Notes: generated from the letters alone by a model not told the origin. 64,000 bases of DNA from Maribellus sp. CM-23 (GCF_021354595.1 NZ_JADWYJ010000005.1:310001-374000), one strand, 5' to 3'. Shown: positions 23,001 to 29,106, counted from the first letter of the stretch. Translations and numbers: made by a program.

Positions 23001-25712
23001 ATGACGGCCGACGATTGTTTTGCAGTTCCGCCAACCATTGATACAGCATCTTATTCTGCTCCTTGCTGGCCCAAAGACTCGCTTGATCTGACTTTCCATA
23101 TTATCAATGGAACCTGGGACACCACAGGAGTGGGCGAAGTTGACGGGCTGGAATTCCCGGCGGGAACAAGTACGGTTTGGTACATTGTCACCGACCCGGA
23201 TGGCAACAAAGACAGTTGTTCGTTTACGGTAGCGATGTTACGCGACGCCATTCCAAGCTCTGTCATTGTATGTCCTCCGAATCCGACGCCTGTGAATTTG
23301 GGCGCCAATGAATGTGATGCCACCATAAGTTTGCCTCAACCTACAATCAATGAATCCTGTACCACGGTAGTTTACAGCTTCACCAACAATTACAACAACG
23401 ATTCCATCATTGTAAACGAGACCTTCCCAACCGGAACCACCGAAGTAACCTGGTACATTACCGATAACTCGGGGAATGTGGATTCGTGTAAAATTTACGT
23501 GGAAGTCAACGGCATTCAGTTACCAACGATCACCTGTCCGCCGAATGTAAGTGGCACGATGACGGCCGACGATTGTTTTGCCGTTCCGCCAACCATTGAT
23601 ACTGCCTCTTATTCTGCTCCTTGCTGGCCCAAAGACTCGCTTGATCTGACTTTCCATATTATCAACGGAACCTGGGATACCACAGGAGTGGGCGAAGTTG
23701 ACGGGCTGGAATTCCCGGCGGGAACAAGTACGGTTTGGTACATTGTCACCGACCCGGATGGCAACAAAGACAGTTGTTCGTTTACGGTAGCGATGTTACG
23801 CGACGCCATTCCAAGCTCTGTCATTGTATGTCCTCCGAATCCGACGCCTGTGAATTTGGGCGCCAATGAATGTGATGCCACCATAAGTTTGCCTCAACCT
23901 ACAATCAATGAATCCTGTACCACGGTAGTTTACAGCTTCACCAACAATTACAACAACGATTCCATCATTGTAAACGAGACCTTCCCAACCGGAACCACCG
24001 AAGTAACCTGGTACATTACCGATAACTCGGGGAATGTGGATTCGTGTAAAATTTACGTGGAAGTCAACGGCATTCAGTTACCAACGATCACCTGTCCGCC
24101 GAATGTAAGTGGCACGATGACGGCCGACGATTGTTTTGCAGTTCCGCCAACCATTGATACAGCATCTTATTCTGCTCCTTGCTGGCCCAAAGACTCGCTT
24201 GATCTGACTTTCCATATTATCAACGGAACCTGGGACACCACAGGTGTGGGCGAAGTTAATGGATTGGAATTTCCTGCCGGAACGAATACCGTTTGGTACA
24301 TTATTACTGATCCGGATGGTAACAAAGACAGTTGTGACTTTACCGTTACCATGTTACAGGATGCAATCCCTTCAACCGCATACAATTGCCCGGTTGACCC
24401 GGCCGATGCGACTGTTGATTCTTCCTCGTGTGACGCATATGTTACAATCGAACCTCCAACAATTAACGAACACTGTATAACCGCTACCTATATCATCACA
24501 CATGACAGTGAATACGGAACCGATTCAGCAAATGCTTCAGGTTATTACCCGATCGGACAACATACAGTTACCTGGACCATCTCCGATAATTCCGGTAACG
24601 ATACCACCTGTATTCAGACATTTGAAGTATTCGATTTGTTGCCCGTATTAAATTGCCCGGAACCGGTGGTTGTTTATGCCGATTTTAATGAGGAATATGC
24701 ATCCGGGGTTACCGTTGGATTGCCATACTTCAAAGATAACTGTGATTCAACGCTGATTTATAAAGTTATTCCGCCTGATTCAAGTTTAACCGTGGTTGAT
24801 ACAGCTTTGTCAGGAATAAACCTGTTGACGGGAGCTCATACCTATGATCTGGGGGTAACAACCATTTGGTATATTTTTGAAGACGGACACAACCATATCG
24901 ACAGTTGTTCTTTTACGGTTACTGTTTTAGCCGCACCGGTAATTGAATGTCCTCCTGACACCACGGTTTATGCTGATGATAACTGTGAGTTTCTTTATTA
25001 TCCGGGTGAGGCGGTGTTGATTGAAGGAGCCCAGCCGATAGATTGGACATGGACATTGATCAATCCGGATGGGAGTACTTTAACCGGAGGAAGCAGGACT
25101 CCGGATGATGGCCTCGATCCACAACCAATAGTATCTTCGGTTCCTCATGAATATCCATTTAAACTGGGAAAGACTACAATAATCTGGACCGCTACCAATA
25201 CAGCAGGGGCCGATACCTGTGAACATTACATTACTGTGATCGATACAACGCCCCCTAAAATTTACCAGCTCGATTCACTCGAAGACTGTATGGAAGAAAT
25301 TATATCGGCTGTTTACAGCGCAACTGCTGATGATCTTTACGAGCCCGATCGCCCCGATTACCTGTACTTTGCTCCGGGTGATACAACGCTCGATCTGACT
25401 GTTTTGAATGACTTCAACGATAATTGTGAGCTTAATTGTGGTGACAGCATTACGTGGGTAATCGATCTTTCGCCATATACCGATCAGCACGGGGTAAACT
25501 GGCCGGCCCAGGACAGCGCCTATTATGGAAGCGGTCAGATTTCAGAGTACGGAGTTGGAATGTGGTTCCCCGGAGATGGAACCTATATGGGCAATGTGGA
25601 GCACTGGGTGAGTTATTTTGTAACCGATTGTGCCGGAAATACTTCACTCGTAGGGCAAAGAAAGATAATTGTTACCCCGCGACCAAAACTAATTAAGATG
25701 AACACGCCATGA
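11091..25712 (+). CDS. Giant secreted multidomain protein (HYR, PKD and Ig-like repeats), 4873 aa
   Basis: TTG start with a signal peptide-like N-terminus (residues 1-32, LTIVLIVALSVFM). Approximate order: HYR-type domains 75-335; a beta-helix-like region 355-850 opening with SGNWNDPNTWDLG; an Ig/PKD-like domain about 850-930; three 91-residue DHTISLSSG-type repeats 933-1205; PKD-like domains 1205-1480; PKD-like units with PGAITG-VCPG openings 1484-1935; six C-x-WSGG-type units 2117-2560; Ig-like domains to 2920; HYR and Cys-rich modules 2925-3400; then HYR modules to the end, including near-identical 186-residue tandem repeats (about 3951-4384). No catalytic domain is seen. The C-terminus (RPKLIKMNTP) lacks a recognisable type A or B sorting domain, unlike the two giants' neighbours at 31704 and 40325. 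Probably a surface adhesin or matrix protein. Confidence 0.9.
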   Translation: MTKLLHNQTCKLTIVLIVALSVFMDTTSVKAGVLRAVEGGSVNIVTGGYGAPDNIHFSKISDNNAFLDDTIGIVCPEDISTYTDVNACNTLISSGLELIDRGNTVASLSWQMEGATEGSSSASGVNQLTSYVFNEGTTLVTYRGKDRSNQPIFCSFVVVVADNEIPRLMNPPGNISVEADPGDCHAVVNWQEPIVLDNCASRDQIIVDANYMPGSAFPIGTTEVFFSISDGVEYNRDEYSFTVTVTDDEKPEIYAPNPIRVKCGDPVPEAFTSWREFTEAGGVAFDNCNIEVESFRFVGQKSNGIRCPYTVTRTYSIADDYGNLTEVEHLVYVTGEEEVQEEPQPELVLKSAMAGTITAIASGNWNDPNTWDLGRVPLADDDVVIPSTFTVTLTDNAVCQDITINGVLNYFNNGAYTLQVSGDWSNSGTYNGGTNGVVEFIGSNPASISGTTNFEGLVINKGSLTTILTVSGTATVLSSGLLTMTSGLVTIPGGGSFAVNPAIGLTIEQAAGFDVTGGALTTGNFSITNEGLIQVSAGTASLGNTSGNEVHTQVDGAFVVAGGNVDIAGWLYNSASGTLTPPGITSGISISGGTITLATEGNGLSSVGSLHVTSAGNFSFTGGTIVFETPSSAATELDLGLLSGGGTKNTVGGTFQFGNTSTPPGSVFNVSSDITLNRITSSANADLVLDGNLLVNDLSLNSATTINLNGFALRREVSGLGNYTFPLDDGSGNSIPVTVTLTAGSNIGSGDYIEVTTTDGKPSANANTSNYISRYWEVDVNGITSPEFDATFTYSSTNDVTGLEANIAAGSYSGSLPWVKYGAANAGANTISVTGISGNGVIFTGITLAPPTVEINGGVPSEEICTGSSVVLTAVPTGDPGWTYSWSPSTGLSATNIAAPTANPTSDQTYTVTVTDGNGFTAQDDIQVIVNLDHTISLSSGSNNQTVCSNNAITPIVYTIGGGGTGASITSGSLPNGVTESLSGNTFTISGTPTESGIFNYTVTSTGNSCNAATANGTITVNPDHTITLSSGSNNQTVCINNAITPIVYTIGGGGTGSSITSGSLPNGVTGSFSGNTFTISGTPTESGTFNFTVTTSGNSCNTATANGTITVNPDHTITLSSAAGTDNQEFCLPDALTNITYVVGGGATGANVSGSLPSGVSGSYSGGIFTISGTPTVAGTFNYTVTTSGNSCGPETASGTITVHPTPTVKITISPNSTICAGTNVVFTTTATDEGDNPTFEWQSNTGSGWATIPGETGTSYSSSSLVNAQSIRVIMTADPTHCSAVITSNSYVMTVNPTVVPSVTVSHTGNDICDGESVTFDATITNPGTSPTYQWQLSTDGTNWSDISGATNKTYTTSSLSDGDQIRVFITSNANCASPADAVSTPVVVTVHPIVVPTVSITANTTTICPGETVNFSIDGETNPGSNPFYQWKVNGVNVGTDLPTYSSASLTDGDEVTLQMTSNARCASPVTVGSNVVTMLVNPGTPAIPGAITGSIAVCPGVSETYSIAAVTDATVYTWTVPAGWTIDSGQGTTSITVTTGTGGTSGNISVTAGNTCGTGSPRTLAVSVGTLSSPATSISNPSNNTCEGTSKTLTRSGGTLGTGAQWVWYTGSCGDTKVGTGTSITVNPSPGTYTYWVRAEGTCDTTACISVDVTVSPGAPLQPGAITGTTPVCPGESFTYFTSPVADAASYAWSVPGGWTITGGQGDTLITVTAGSTGQNGNISVTASNSCGTSTARTLAVTVAPGEPATPGVIAGLSDQCTNSTGLSYSVSAVANASSYSWVLPTGWTITGGSGTNSITVSTDGTAIDGMIKVAAENSCGVSDTSYLPVTIFNSAPATPGPIDGVTAICPAISTLYTIDPVTDAQEYTWSVPAGWIIESGQGTTSLSVTVPIGASSGNVTVTANNICGNSTASTLAVSAASTGSVYAGPDIVVCEGISFAYMAGEIGGAIDRKGEWDWESITYPENLPHVQYFDDPDNLNTLFTFPTSFTSGTAYIRIFTTSSVAGCGVLSDTMKITILPRPEATIVSTDTVCEGEDATVTISATPNSTVTYRINLDVPKLINIDNSGTAAITLPGLTSSASFRIISVKYNELTNCQAVIDTVAQVVVNQLAVVEAGPDQTLCSASPEVNLAGSVTGAVTTGTWSGGAGVFTPNANTLNAVYSPTPSEVSAGTLTLTLTSEDPSGPCLAVLDQMIITFDQAATVDAGVNQEMCSDGTVPLSGSIGGAATSATWSGGGSFAPNASTLNAVYTPSASEQLLDSFRLILTSNDPGGVCAPASDTVWIYVHPGATVDAGTDQVICASSTVTLNGLVGGGATAGTWTGGNGTFTPDATALNAVYSPSADEISDGSVTLTLTTSDPDGPCGPVSDQVVITIDEAATVNAGIDASVCEGSDIILAGSVGGAASSAVWTGGAGTFTPNRNTVNATYTHAPGEFGDVMLVLTTDDPSGTCAAVADTMILTVDSTISVTVGNDTMICSDATITLDGWVESGTGTWSTNGSGSFSSVTDPNAVYTPSTGDIYNGLVTLTFTTEDPDGICGPVSASMQLTVKEVITVTTQPVNTGVCSSYPANIFVQAVGDDLTYQWFRGNGTPVNNTANITGAQTATLNFANATSGDTDSYYVVISSPTACDVETSDTVTLNVDEEISVTTPLVSDSICVGSDVTFNIVAEPGGLLSYQWRKDGVDIPGKTTNTLILTNLTPADAGSYTVYMTGLEGYTCQDAESAPGELFVIDNASILPTYQSDTFCLDASIDTMIYTIDGGATSASVTAGSLPAGLVGTYDVATRRFLIYGAPTAAGEYNFTVTTTGYCVQASASGLIVINNQLNPPLVSASQVICYNSVPAALTVSTPASGGSGPYLYQWQDSVATGNWADITGATAVSYTPPALIEETYFRVIATDDGYPSCGWDISNVVTVTPFDTAAPTFAKPDDFTLTANDTCGGDIRPVVTGKPLAVSYNDNCSDDTYLIANTTYSDHSVVPGACGSSYSFSRTWVVTDEAGNSSEQTQIIYVEDKTAPTFTSVPTAMPLSCEQDTSPSALGFAVAADNCDPNPVVSYYDTSVPGTCAGSYTFIRHWIATDACGNADTIARTYNVQDNVKPVIINAGDTTVDCVGDIPEPDASVFEYYDECGSTTIELIDEIAHDLDNESGYCPYQVVRTWRVTDDCLNKTEFVQTIYVRQLSSCPACSECLYDNTLNIADFTGDPDGDTTFVDVIKQDKCCGAENVPGAQTLFCASFKIRLDEGAVGVEILIDHVTPPGQDWKLNCEDIDGGDVVCLPSNEWQLFTFCKNAASNQPQENSYTFRSVKGLIASGDIETREECNEVLSVSGDFSNPRWTSVYPGNPGDYDHLLSSTTDTIVYFNAEPGSPPHIQYAVCGDISATLCASTTGGVICDTVDVYVRPAIEMELNINPDLICIDYVPTVSPIISPAGAYDLEWYHGATPSGAPVATGPSYTPPSTGWYSVVAIDNATGLDCNRDTFSFEMKYDLTGPTIKEPPLPLMLDCNTSNYAQLINDWLASATAEYVNDVGDTIHFTPTNDYYDGPGVNMICGDSTLVTFTAMDQCSNDTTATSYIIVIDTTKPIIDPEAMDSSIQCSTTDPDQEPAFLAWLANHGGARATDVCDPDLEWSVDTASTTWTGDPANNQRTVTFTVTDDCGNFEVTTATFSIIDTVPPDLTCPDDVEEEASPDLCSKVPDTMGDPIYSDDCSTPVLTWRSTGALISSGNGVISGIAFPVGVTTITYKATDAAGLSDSCSFTVTIVDVTPPNLEISNCIDVSGTMDATDCFAYPPIIDDPDFSDDCWPKDSLVLSFEIVAEGGVWDTTGFGYVSGFRFPVGVSTVTYTVTDPDSNSVSCDFTVTMLRDEIPWTAITCPANPPAVVLGPTECERAISLTPPTVDDYCVTATYIVSNNYNNDSVIVNETFPTGTTEVVWYITDNSGNVDSCIVYVEVNGIQLPTITCPPNVSGTMTADDCFAVPPTIDTASYSAPCWPKDSLDLTFHIINGTWDTTGVGEVDGLEFPAGTSTVWYIVTDPDGNKDSCSFTVAMLRDAIPSSVIVCPPNPTPVNLGANECDATISLPQPTINESCTTVVYSFTNNYNNDSIIVNETFPTGTTEVTWYITDNSGNVDSCKIYVEVNGIQLPTITCPPNVSGTMTADDCFAVPPTIDTASYSAPCWPKDSLDLTFHIINGTWDTTGVGEVDGLEFPAGTSTVWYIVTDPDGNKDSCSFTVAMLRDAIPSSVIVCPPNPTPVNLGANECDATISLPQPTINESCTTVVYSFTNNYNNDSIIVNETFPTGTTEVTWYITDNSGNVDSCKIYVEVNGIQLPTITCPPNVSGTMTADDCFAVPPTIDTASYSAPCWPKDSLDLTFHIINGTWDTTGVGEVNGLEFPAGTNTVWYIITDPDGNKDSCDFTVTMLQDAIPSTAYNCPVDPADATVDSSSCDAYVTIEPPTINEHCITATYIITHDSEYGTDSANASGYYPIGQHTVTWTISDNSGNDTTCIQTFEVFDLLPVLNCPEPVVVYADFNEEYASGVTVGLPYFKDNCDSTLIYKVIPPDSSLTVVDTALSGINLLTGAHTYDLGVTTIWYIFEDGHNHIDSCSFTVTVLAAPVIECPPDTTVYADDNCEFLYYPGEAVLIEGAQPIDWTWTLINPDGSTLTGGSRTPDDGLDPQPIVSSVPHEYPFKLGKTTIIWTATNTAGADTCEHYITVIDTTPPKIYQLDSLEDCMEEIISAVYSATADDLYEPDRPDYLYFAPGDTTLDLTVLNDFNDNCELNCGDSITWVIDLSPYTDQHGVNWPAQDSAYYGSGQISEYGVGMWFPGDGTYMGNVEHWVSYFVTDCAGNTSLVGQRKIIVTPRPKLIKMNTP
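13887..14705 (+). repeat. Three tandem 273-bp (91-aa) repeats in the giant gene
   Basis: Units start at 13887, 14160 and 14433, each with DHTI at the protein level and SGTPT near the end. Units 1 and 2 are very similar at the DNA level; unit 3 has diverged. This indicates in-frame domain duplication. Confidence 0.85.
22941..24240 (+). repeat. Near-identical 558-bp tandem repeats (two full copies and one partial)
   Basis: Copies begin at 22941, 23499 and 24057, exactly 558 bp apart (186 codons). Copies 1 and 2 differ at only a few bases across the whole unit. The third matches until about 24240 and then diverges. Each unit encodes two HYR-like modules with conserved Cys (ITCPPNVSGTM, DDCFAVPP, APCWPKDSL, ESCTTVV). 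The similarity points to recent duplication or gene conversion and makes this stretch prone to copy-number change and assembly collapse. Confidence 0.95.
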
Positions 25713-25750
25713 TAAGAACCGGGAAACATAGCATCCAGCAGCAGGTTTCA

Positions 25751-25827
25751 GGATATCTGACATCCAGTATCGGATATCGAGTATCGGGTATCCAGGATCC
25801 TGTATCCGGCATCATGGATCATGCATT
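25751..25827 (+). repeat. Degenerate 7-bp tandem array, consensus NNNTATC
   Basis: From 25765 the units are exactly 7 bp: CAGTATC, GGATATC, GAGTATC, GGGTATC, CAGGATC, CTGTATC, CGGCATC, ATGGATC, ATGCATT. ATC is fixed in the first eight units and the first three bases vary. Two less regular units (8 and 6 bp) precede them. Confidence 0.85.
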
Positions 25828-25853
25828 TGTTTCAGAATCTGCCGGAACCAGCC

Positions 25854-26120
25854 AGGGAAGCGCTAAAATAGGCAGGGGAGAGGTCAATCCTGCCGATGGA
25901 AATGCAAAAATTGTCAGGGGACGGTGTAAATCCTCCGGGGATGACAAAAAAATCTTCGGGGACAGTTCAGGTGCTTCGGGGAGGGCAAGAAACTTTCCGG
26001 GGACGGCTCAGGTGCTTCGGGGAGGGCAAAAAACGCTCCGGGGGCAAGTCAGCTTTGCCGGGGAGAACTCAATACACTCGGGGACCGGTCAAATAACACA
26101 GGGAGTAGCAGGAATGCGGG
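25854..26120 (+). repeat. Degenerate 20-21 bp tandem array anchored on GGGGA
   Basis: GGGGA-type anchors occur at 25854, 25875, 25896, 25917, 25937, 25958, 25978, 25999, 26019, 26040, 26060, 26080 and 26100, always 20 or 21 bp apart. The best-conserved unit form is GGGGACGGCTCAGGTGCTTC. Thirteen units with a strongly kept period but loosely kept sequence. Confidence 0.88.
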
Positions 26121-26285
26121 TTTCAGAAAATAATAGGAATCCTGTCTGTACCGCTTCCGCACAATTGCATCGCGTGGCGGGTAGGTCAAAAAATGATGAA
26201 TGTCGAATATTGATTGACGATTTAAGAAGTATAAAAACAAACGAACATCCATCTGAAAGAACAAATACCGAATATAAACAAGACA

Positions 26286-26320
26286 AGCTCACGGCTCACA
26301 GCTTGTGGCTCGTAGCTGAA
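26286..26320 (+). repeat. AGCTCNT-type 7-bp array
   Basis: Five exact 7-bp units: AGCTCAC, GGCTCAC, AGCTTGT, GGCTCGT, AGCTGAA. The same family recurs at 28877, 29891, 31102 and 31688, always on the plus strand. Confidence 0.85.
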
Positions 26321-26345
26321 AAAATAAAATCCATTTCCTCTCTCT

Positions 26346-26370
26346 CCCCCTTGAGGGGTGTTGGAGGGGG
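26346..26370. repeat. C-run/G-run palindromic element, copy 1
   Basis: CCCCC-TTG-AGGGG followed by GTTGGAGGGGG. A short member of a family with a C-run, a short loop and G-runs that also occurs at 26754 and 27351. Confidence 0.6.
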
Positions 26371-26640
26371 TAAAAATAGTAAACCAATATTCCTTGCAAA
26401 GGGAGAACGGACAGTAGCTAACAATAAAAACCATCATGCCTATGCAACATGACTAAAAGGAAAATCTTTCCGGGCGGTAGTTGATGCGTCAGCCAACGAT
26501 CCGGGAAGTATGGTTCTGTAGGGGGCTATGTGCCCCCGGGGCGAACGGGAACAGTGGATGCCTTTCTTTACAACAACTTTTTTGACGATACAACAACAGC
26601 GCACCACTTTCCCGCCAGCCGGACCATTAGGCTTCAAATC

Positions 26641-26660
26641 CATCCGTCAGCTGACGGATG
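26641..26660. repeat. Perfect 20-bp palindrome with TCCGTC/GACGGA arms
   Basis: CATCCGTCAGCTGACGGATG is fully self-complementary. The 16-bp core TCCGTC-N4-GACGGA recurs at 28840-28855, 28966-28981 and 29364-29379. Confidence 0.85.
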
Positions 26661-26753
26661 GAATTTGGAACAAAGAGTGAAAGCAAAAGTTTTAAAGAGC
26701 TATGCAGATAAAAATGAAAATGCTTTCGAATAAAAATATAAGTCGCGATTGCG

Positions 26754-26812
26754 ACCCCCTAATCCCCCAAAGGGGGATCTTCCTCACCTTTGGGGAGGTC
26801 AGGAGGGGTCAG
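26754..26812. repeat. C-run/G-run palindromic element, copy 2
   Basis: GACCCCCT and CCCCCAAAGGGGG at the left and TTTGGGGAGG with GGAGGGGTC at the right form a long imperfect inverted repeat of about 59 bp. It resembles the small interspersed palindromes common between Bacteroidota genes. No open frame or transposase lies inside it. Confidence 0.65.
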
Positions 26813-27149
26813 AATCATAGAGGGAATTAGAATTTGGAAGTATAGAACTTTTAGGATATTAGTCTGCAAAATAAAAGAGAACAAATAAAACAAAATGAAT
26901 TATCAACAGGAGATACAAAACTGCAGCAAGCAGTTGCCAGCCTGCCCGGCATGCGAAAGCAGACGGGTCGCAGTAAGCAGTGAAAACAGCAACTTCCGCC
27001 TGAACTTTCGCCACGTGTGCGGGGAGAAATCTTTGCATTCTTTTCCCTTCGCTCTTGGCACTGCATCTCCGCAAAACCTGAATGCCTATGGAAAAAGTCT
27101 TCGTAAAATGAACATGGTTGACCCGAAAAAAGAGAAGCAAAAGCTGGTT

Positions 27150-27177
27150 CAGAGTTTAGTGTTTAGAGTTCAAAGTA
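27150..27177 (+). repeat. 7-bp array, TAGAGTT type
   Basis: Four exact 7-bp units: CAGAGTT, TAGTGTT, TAGAGTT, CAAAGTA. It is related to the array at 29491-29518 and to 28820-28840. Confidence 0.75.
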
Positions 27178-27350
27178 AGCATGTATACCGCGCTTTTTTC
27201 TCTCTGCCCTGTGCTCGCAGCCCTTTTCTCTTTGCGATGTTGTTAAACCCTGCACTATTAAAGAGAAGTAAAATGAAAAACGTAATTACAAAACAATTTA
27301 AAACAAATACTTAATTATTAACCAGCTCCGTCCTGCCCGGTTAATAGGTT

Positions 27351-27392
27351 CCCCCTTTAGGGGGATGTCCCGAGTATTCGGGACAGGGGGTC
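27351..27392. repeat. C-run/G-run element, copy 3, with perfect hairpin
   Basis: CCCCCTTTAGGGGG (27351-27364) is followed by the perfect hairpin TGTCCCGA-GTAT-TCGGGACA (27366-27385) and CAGGGGGTCGGG-like sequence. It ends about 28 bp before the ATG of the secreted protein gene at 27420, so it probably lies in that gene's leader or promoter. Confidence 0.7.
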
Positions 27393-27419
27393 GGGCCGAG
27401 CCTTTAAAATTTAATTATT

Positions 27420-28586
27420 ATGAAAAAGCAATTTTTAATTTTGTTCTTGTTCGTAGCGGCATTAGTCGCCGGAACGTCGCAGTCCTTTGGGCAGACGACC
27501 ACTCTGCCTAATAATTCAACGAATCCGATTAATGGAATTAGTTGTAACGATTCTCCTTTGCACCCTATGCCAGGTGTTTCTTATACTTATTCATTGAATG
27601 GGTATTCTGGGCCTGAGGTGGTTGCAGACTGGACATGGTGGGCTACTAAAGACTCTGCATTTATTAGCGCAAGTGGTTTGGTGACAACCAACTGGCTTGA
27701 TTCTGTAGGGGGTGTTGATCTTTTGAATCATAGCGCAAATTATGGACAACTTAATCAGAGTGATTCAACAGTTTCTATTACTTGGTCGCCAGGTATTCTC
27801 GCTCGTACGGAATACGAAGCAACAGTAAATTTGGCCGGAGATCCGCCATCTCCAACTTTTGTTGTAGGTTATGCTCGTGGTCAGAACTGTGCAGATAACA
27901 TGCAAGTATATGAGATCAATCCTATTCCTGCCTTCGTAATTGATATTGCCAACATTGACGGAACCGGAAATACAATGGATTGGGACGTAGATACAGGTCA
28001 ATGTGTTAGTCCGATTGAAAGTGCAACATACAATAGTAGTGTTGATTCAGTTATAGTAAACTACGGTCATGATACCTTGTATTTTGAATTAGCTGCGATG
28101 AATTTTGTTAATGATTTTATACCTTATTTGACAGTAAACGGAGGGTCTTTGTCAGGAAGTCAAACAGCTGACATCGGTATCGCAACTACATACGCAAATG
28201 CAACAAATGGAACTTTTGTTACTGATACGACAGTTACTTCTTCTGCAACTGCTATTACCTGGAACACGGGTGAACGTTTTACCGCAAGTGCGATTGACAA
28301 TGCAACTGGAGTTTCTTTATGGATCAGAGTAATAATAAATAACAACGAATGGGAATCTTTAGCCGCACAAACTTTTTCTTTGGCTGCGGATGCTATTGAT
28401 GATGGCGGTAATGGAATTTGGGATATGGAAGATGATGACTGTAATACAGCAGGAGGAGGTACAGATGCTATTGATTATATCGATGTGGCAGATCATAGAA
28501 TTGATCCTCGTCCGACAATTACACATCAGACTTCGGATCCAATTTCTGCTGAACCCAATAACGTTGTGGATAAGTCGAGCAAATAA
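27420..28586 (+). CDS. Secreted protein of unknown function (388 aa)
   Basis: Clear signal peptide (MKKQFLILFLFVAALVAGTS, cleavage probably after SFGQ at residue 24). The mature part is Asp/Thr/Ser-rich and beta-rich, with SYTYSLNGYSGPEVVADWTW, four well-spaced Cys and no catalytic motif. An acidic stretch (DDGGNGIWDMEDDDC) lies near residues 327-341. No type IX sorting domain is visible; the C-terminus is SAEPNNVVDKSSK. I do not recognise a family. Its position between two giants of the surface locus suggests an accessory surface or matrix component. The surrounding gaps are repeat islands, so its promoter is not obvious. Confidence 0.75.
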   Translation: MKKQFLILFLFVAALVAGTSQSFGQTTTLPNNSTNPINGISCNDSPLHPMPGVSYTYSLNGYSGPEVVADWTWWATKDSAFISASGLVTTNWLDSVGGVDLLNHSANYGQLNQSDSTVSITWSPGILARTEYEATVNLAGDPPSPTFVVGYARGQNCADNMQVYEINPIPAFVIDIANIDGTGNTMDWDVDTGQCVSPIESATYNSSVDSVIVNYGHDTLYFELAAMNFVNDFIPYLTVNGGSLSGSQTADIGIATTYANATNGTFVTDTTVTSSATAITWNTGERFTASAIDNATGVSLWIRVIINNNEWESLAAQTFSLAADAIDDGGNGIWDMEDDDCNTAGGGTDAIDYIDVADHRIDPRPTITHQTSDPISAEPNNVVDKSSK

Positions 28587-28748
28587 TGATGAATCTTGCT
28601 TTTTCATAACCTAAGATATCAGTCGGTTGACTGACAAGCCGGATGGGGCCGCTCCAGGGGTGCTTTGGCATCCGTGGGGCGGCCGGCCGGGTTGGAAAGC
28701 AGGAGAGAAGAGTCAGCAGTCTCAGTCGGCAGTCACAGTGTTCCGTGT

Positions 28749-28776
28749 GTCATCCTGAGCGAAGTCGAAGGATGTT
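28749..28776 (+). repeat. CATCCT...AGGATG interspersed element, copy 1
   Basis: A 28-bp element with 6-bp inverted arms CATCCT and AGGATG around GAGCGAAGTCGA. Identical core copies in the same orientation lie at 29107 and 29523. A widespread short interspersed sequence in Bacteroidota and other phyla as I remember it. Confidence 0.85.
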
Positions 28777-28785
28777 TCAGTATGA

Positions 28786-28820
28786 ACCAGTGACCAATGA
28801 CGAATGACCAGTGACAAAAA
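28786..28820 (+). repeat. ACCARTG 7-bp array
   Basis: Exact 7-bp units ACCAGTG, ACCAATG, ACGAATG, ACCAGTG, then ACAAAAA. Confidence 0.85.
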
Positions 28821-28839
28821 GTTCAGGGTTCAAAGTCTG

Positions 28840-28855
28840 TCCGTCCTTTGACGGA
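28840..28855. repeat. TCCGTC-N4-GACGGA palindrome
   Basis: TCCGTC-CTTT-GACGGA. Second of four copies in islands 1 and 2. Confidence 0.7.
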
Positions 28856-28876
28856 TTCAGTGTAGTTTTTACTCGA

Positions 28877-28897
28877 AGCTCGTGGCTCTAGGCTCAA
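28877..28897 (+). repeat. AGCTCNT-type 7-bp array
   Basis: AGCTCGT, GGCTCTA, GGCTCAA. An ATG (GTTATGAAAAACGAG context) follows a few bases later but opens no convincing frame. Confidence 0.75.
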
Positions 28898-28965
28898 CAG
28901 GTTATGAAAAACGAGAAGCCTCTGTGGCTCTCTGTGAGGAACTCAGTGTCCTCTGTGTTTAAAAG

Positions 28966-28981
28966 TCCGTCAGCTGACGGA
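28966..28981. repeat. TCCGTC-N4-GACGGA palindrome
   Basis: TCCGTC-AGCT-GACGGA, flanked by CTCTGTG on the left and CCACAG on the right, which themselves form an outer inverted pair. The same nesting is seen at 29364. Confidence 0.75.
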
Positions 28982-29106
28982 TACCACAGTGAAAGGAAGA
29001 AGTAAAATGAAAATGATCCGGTCTGCAAAGACGTACTGGGGGAATTCCGGAAGTAAAAACCGGAATTAAGAAAAGGAAGAAAGTGAACAGTCTCAGTTGG
29101 CAGAGT

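Larger units (their letters stand above)
25709..26452 (+). other. Open frame through repeat DNA (247 codons), probably not a gene
   Basis: Starts with an ATGA overlap with the stop of the 4873-aa gene, which would normally suggest coupling. The translation, however, only follows the heptamer array (25751-25827), the 20-21 bp array (25854-26120) and the AGCTCNT array (26286-26320). It has no signal peptide, no domain and a Gly/Ser/Arg-rich composition. The length is best explained by repeat periods that avoid stop codons. Confidence 0.4.
25713..27419. repeat. Repeat island 1 (1.7 kb without a supported gene)
   Basis: Between the 4873-aa gene and the secreted protein at 27420. Contents in order: heptamer array 25751-25827; 20-21 bp array 25854-26120; AGCTCNT array 26286-26320; three C/G-run palindromic elements (26346-26370, 26754-26812, 27351-27392); a GGGGGC/GCCCCC hairpin near 26522-26538; a 20-bp perfect palindrome at 26641-26660; a GCAG-rich stretch at about 26920-26985; and an AGTTYNA-type heptamer array at 27150-27177. 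Open frames at 26530-26733 and 26895-27314 read through these elements and show no protein features. Confidence 0.8.

Noticed and set aside
25854..26120. CRISPR array
   Set aside because: Units are contiguous with a 20-21 bp period and no constant repeat plus unique spacers; no cas genes are present.
26754..26812. Insertion sequence end or MITE with target duplication
   Set aside because: Inverted arms are present, but I could not find a flanking direct duplication or any transposase fragment, so it is listed only as a palindromic repeat.
26895..27314. 139-codon open frame in island 1
   Set aside because: It reads through GCAG-rich repeats and the TAGAGTT array, has no signal peptide or domain, and its composition changes abruptly along its length.
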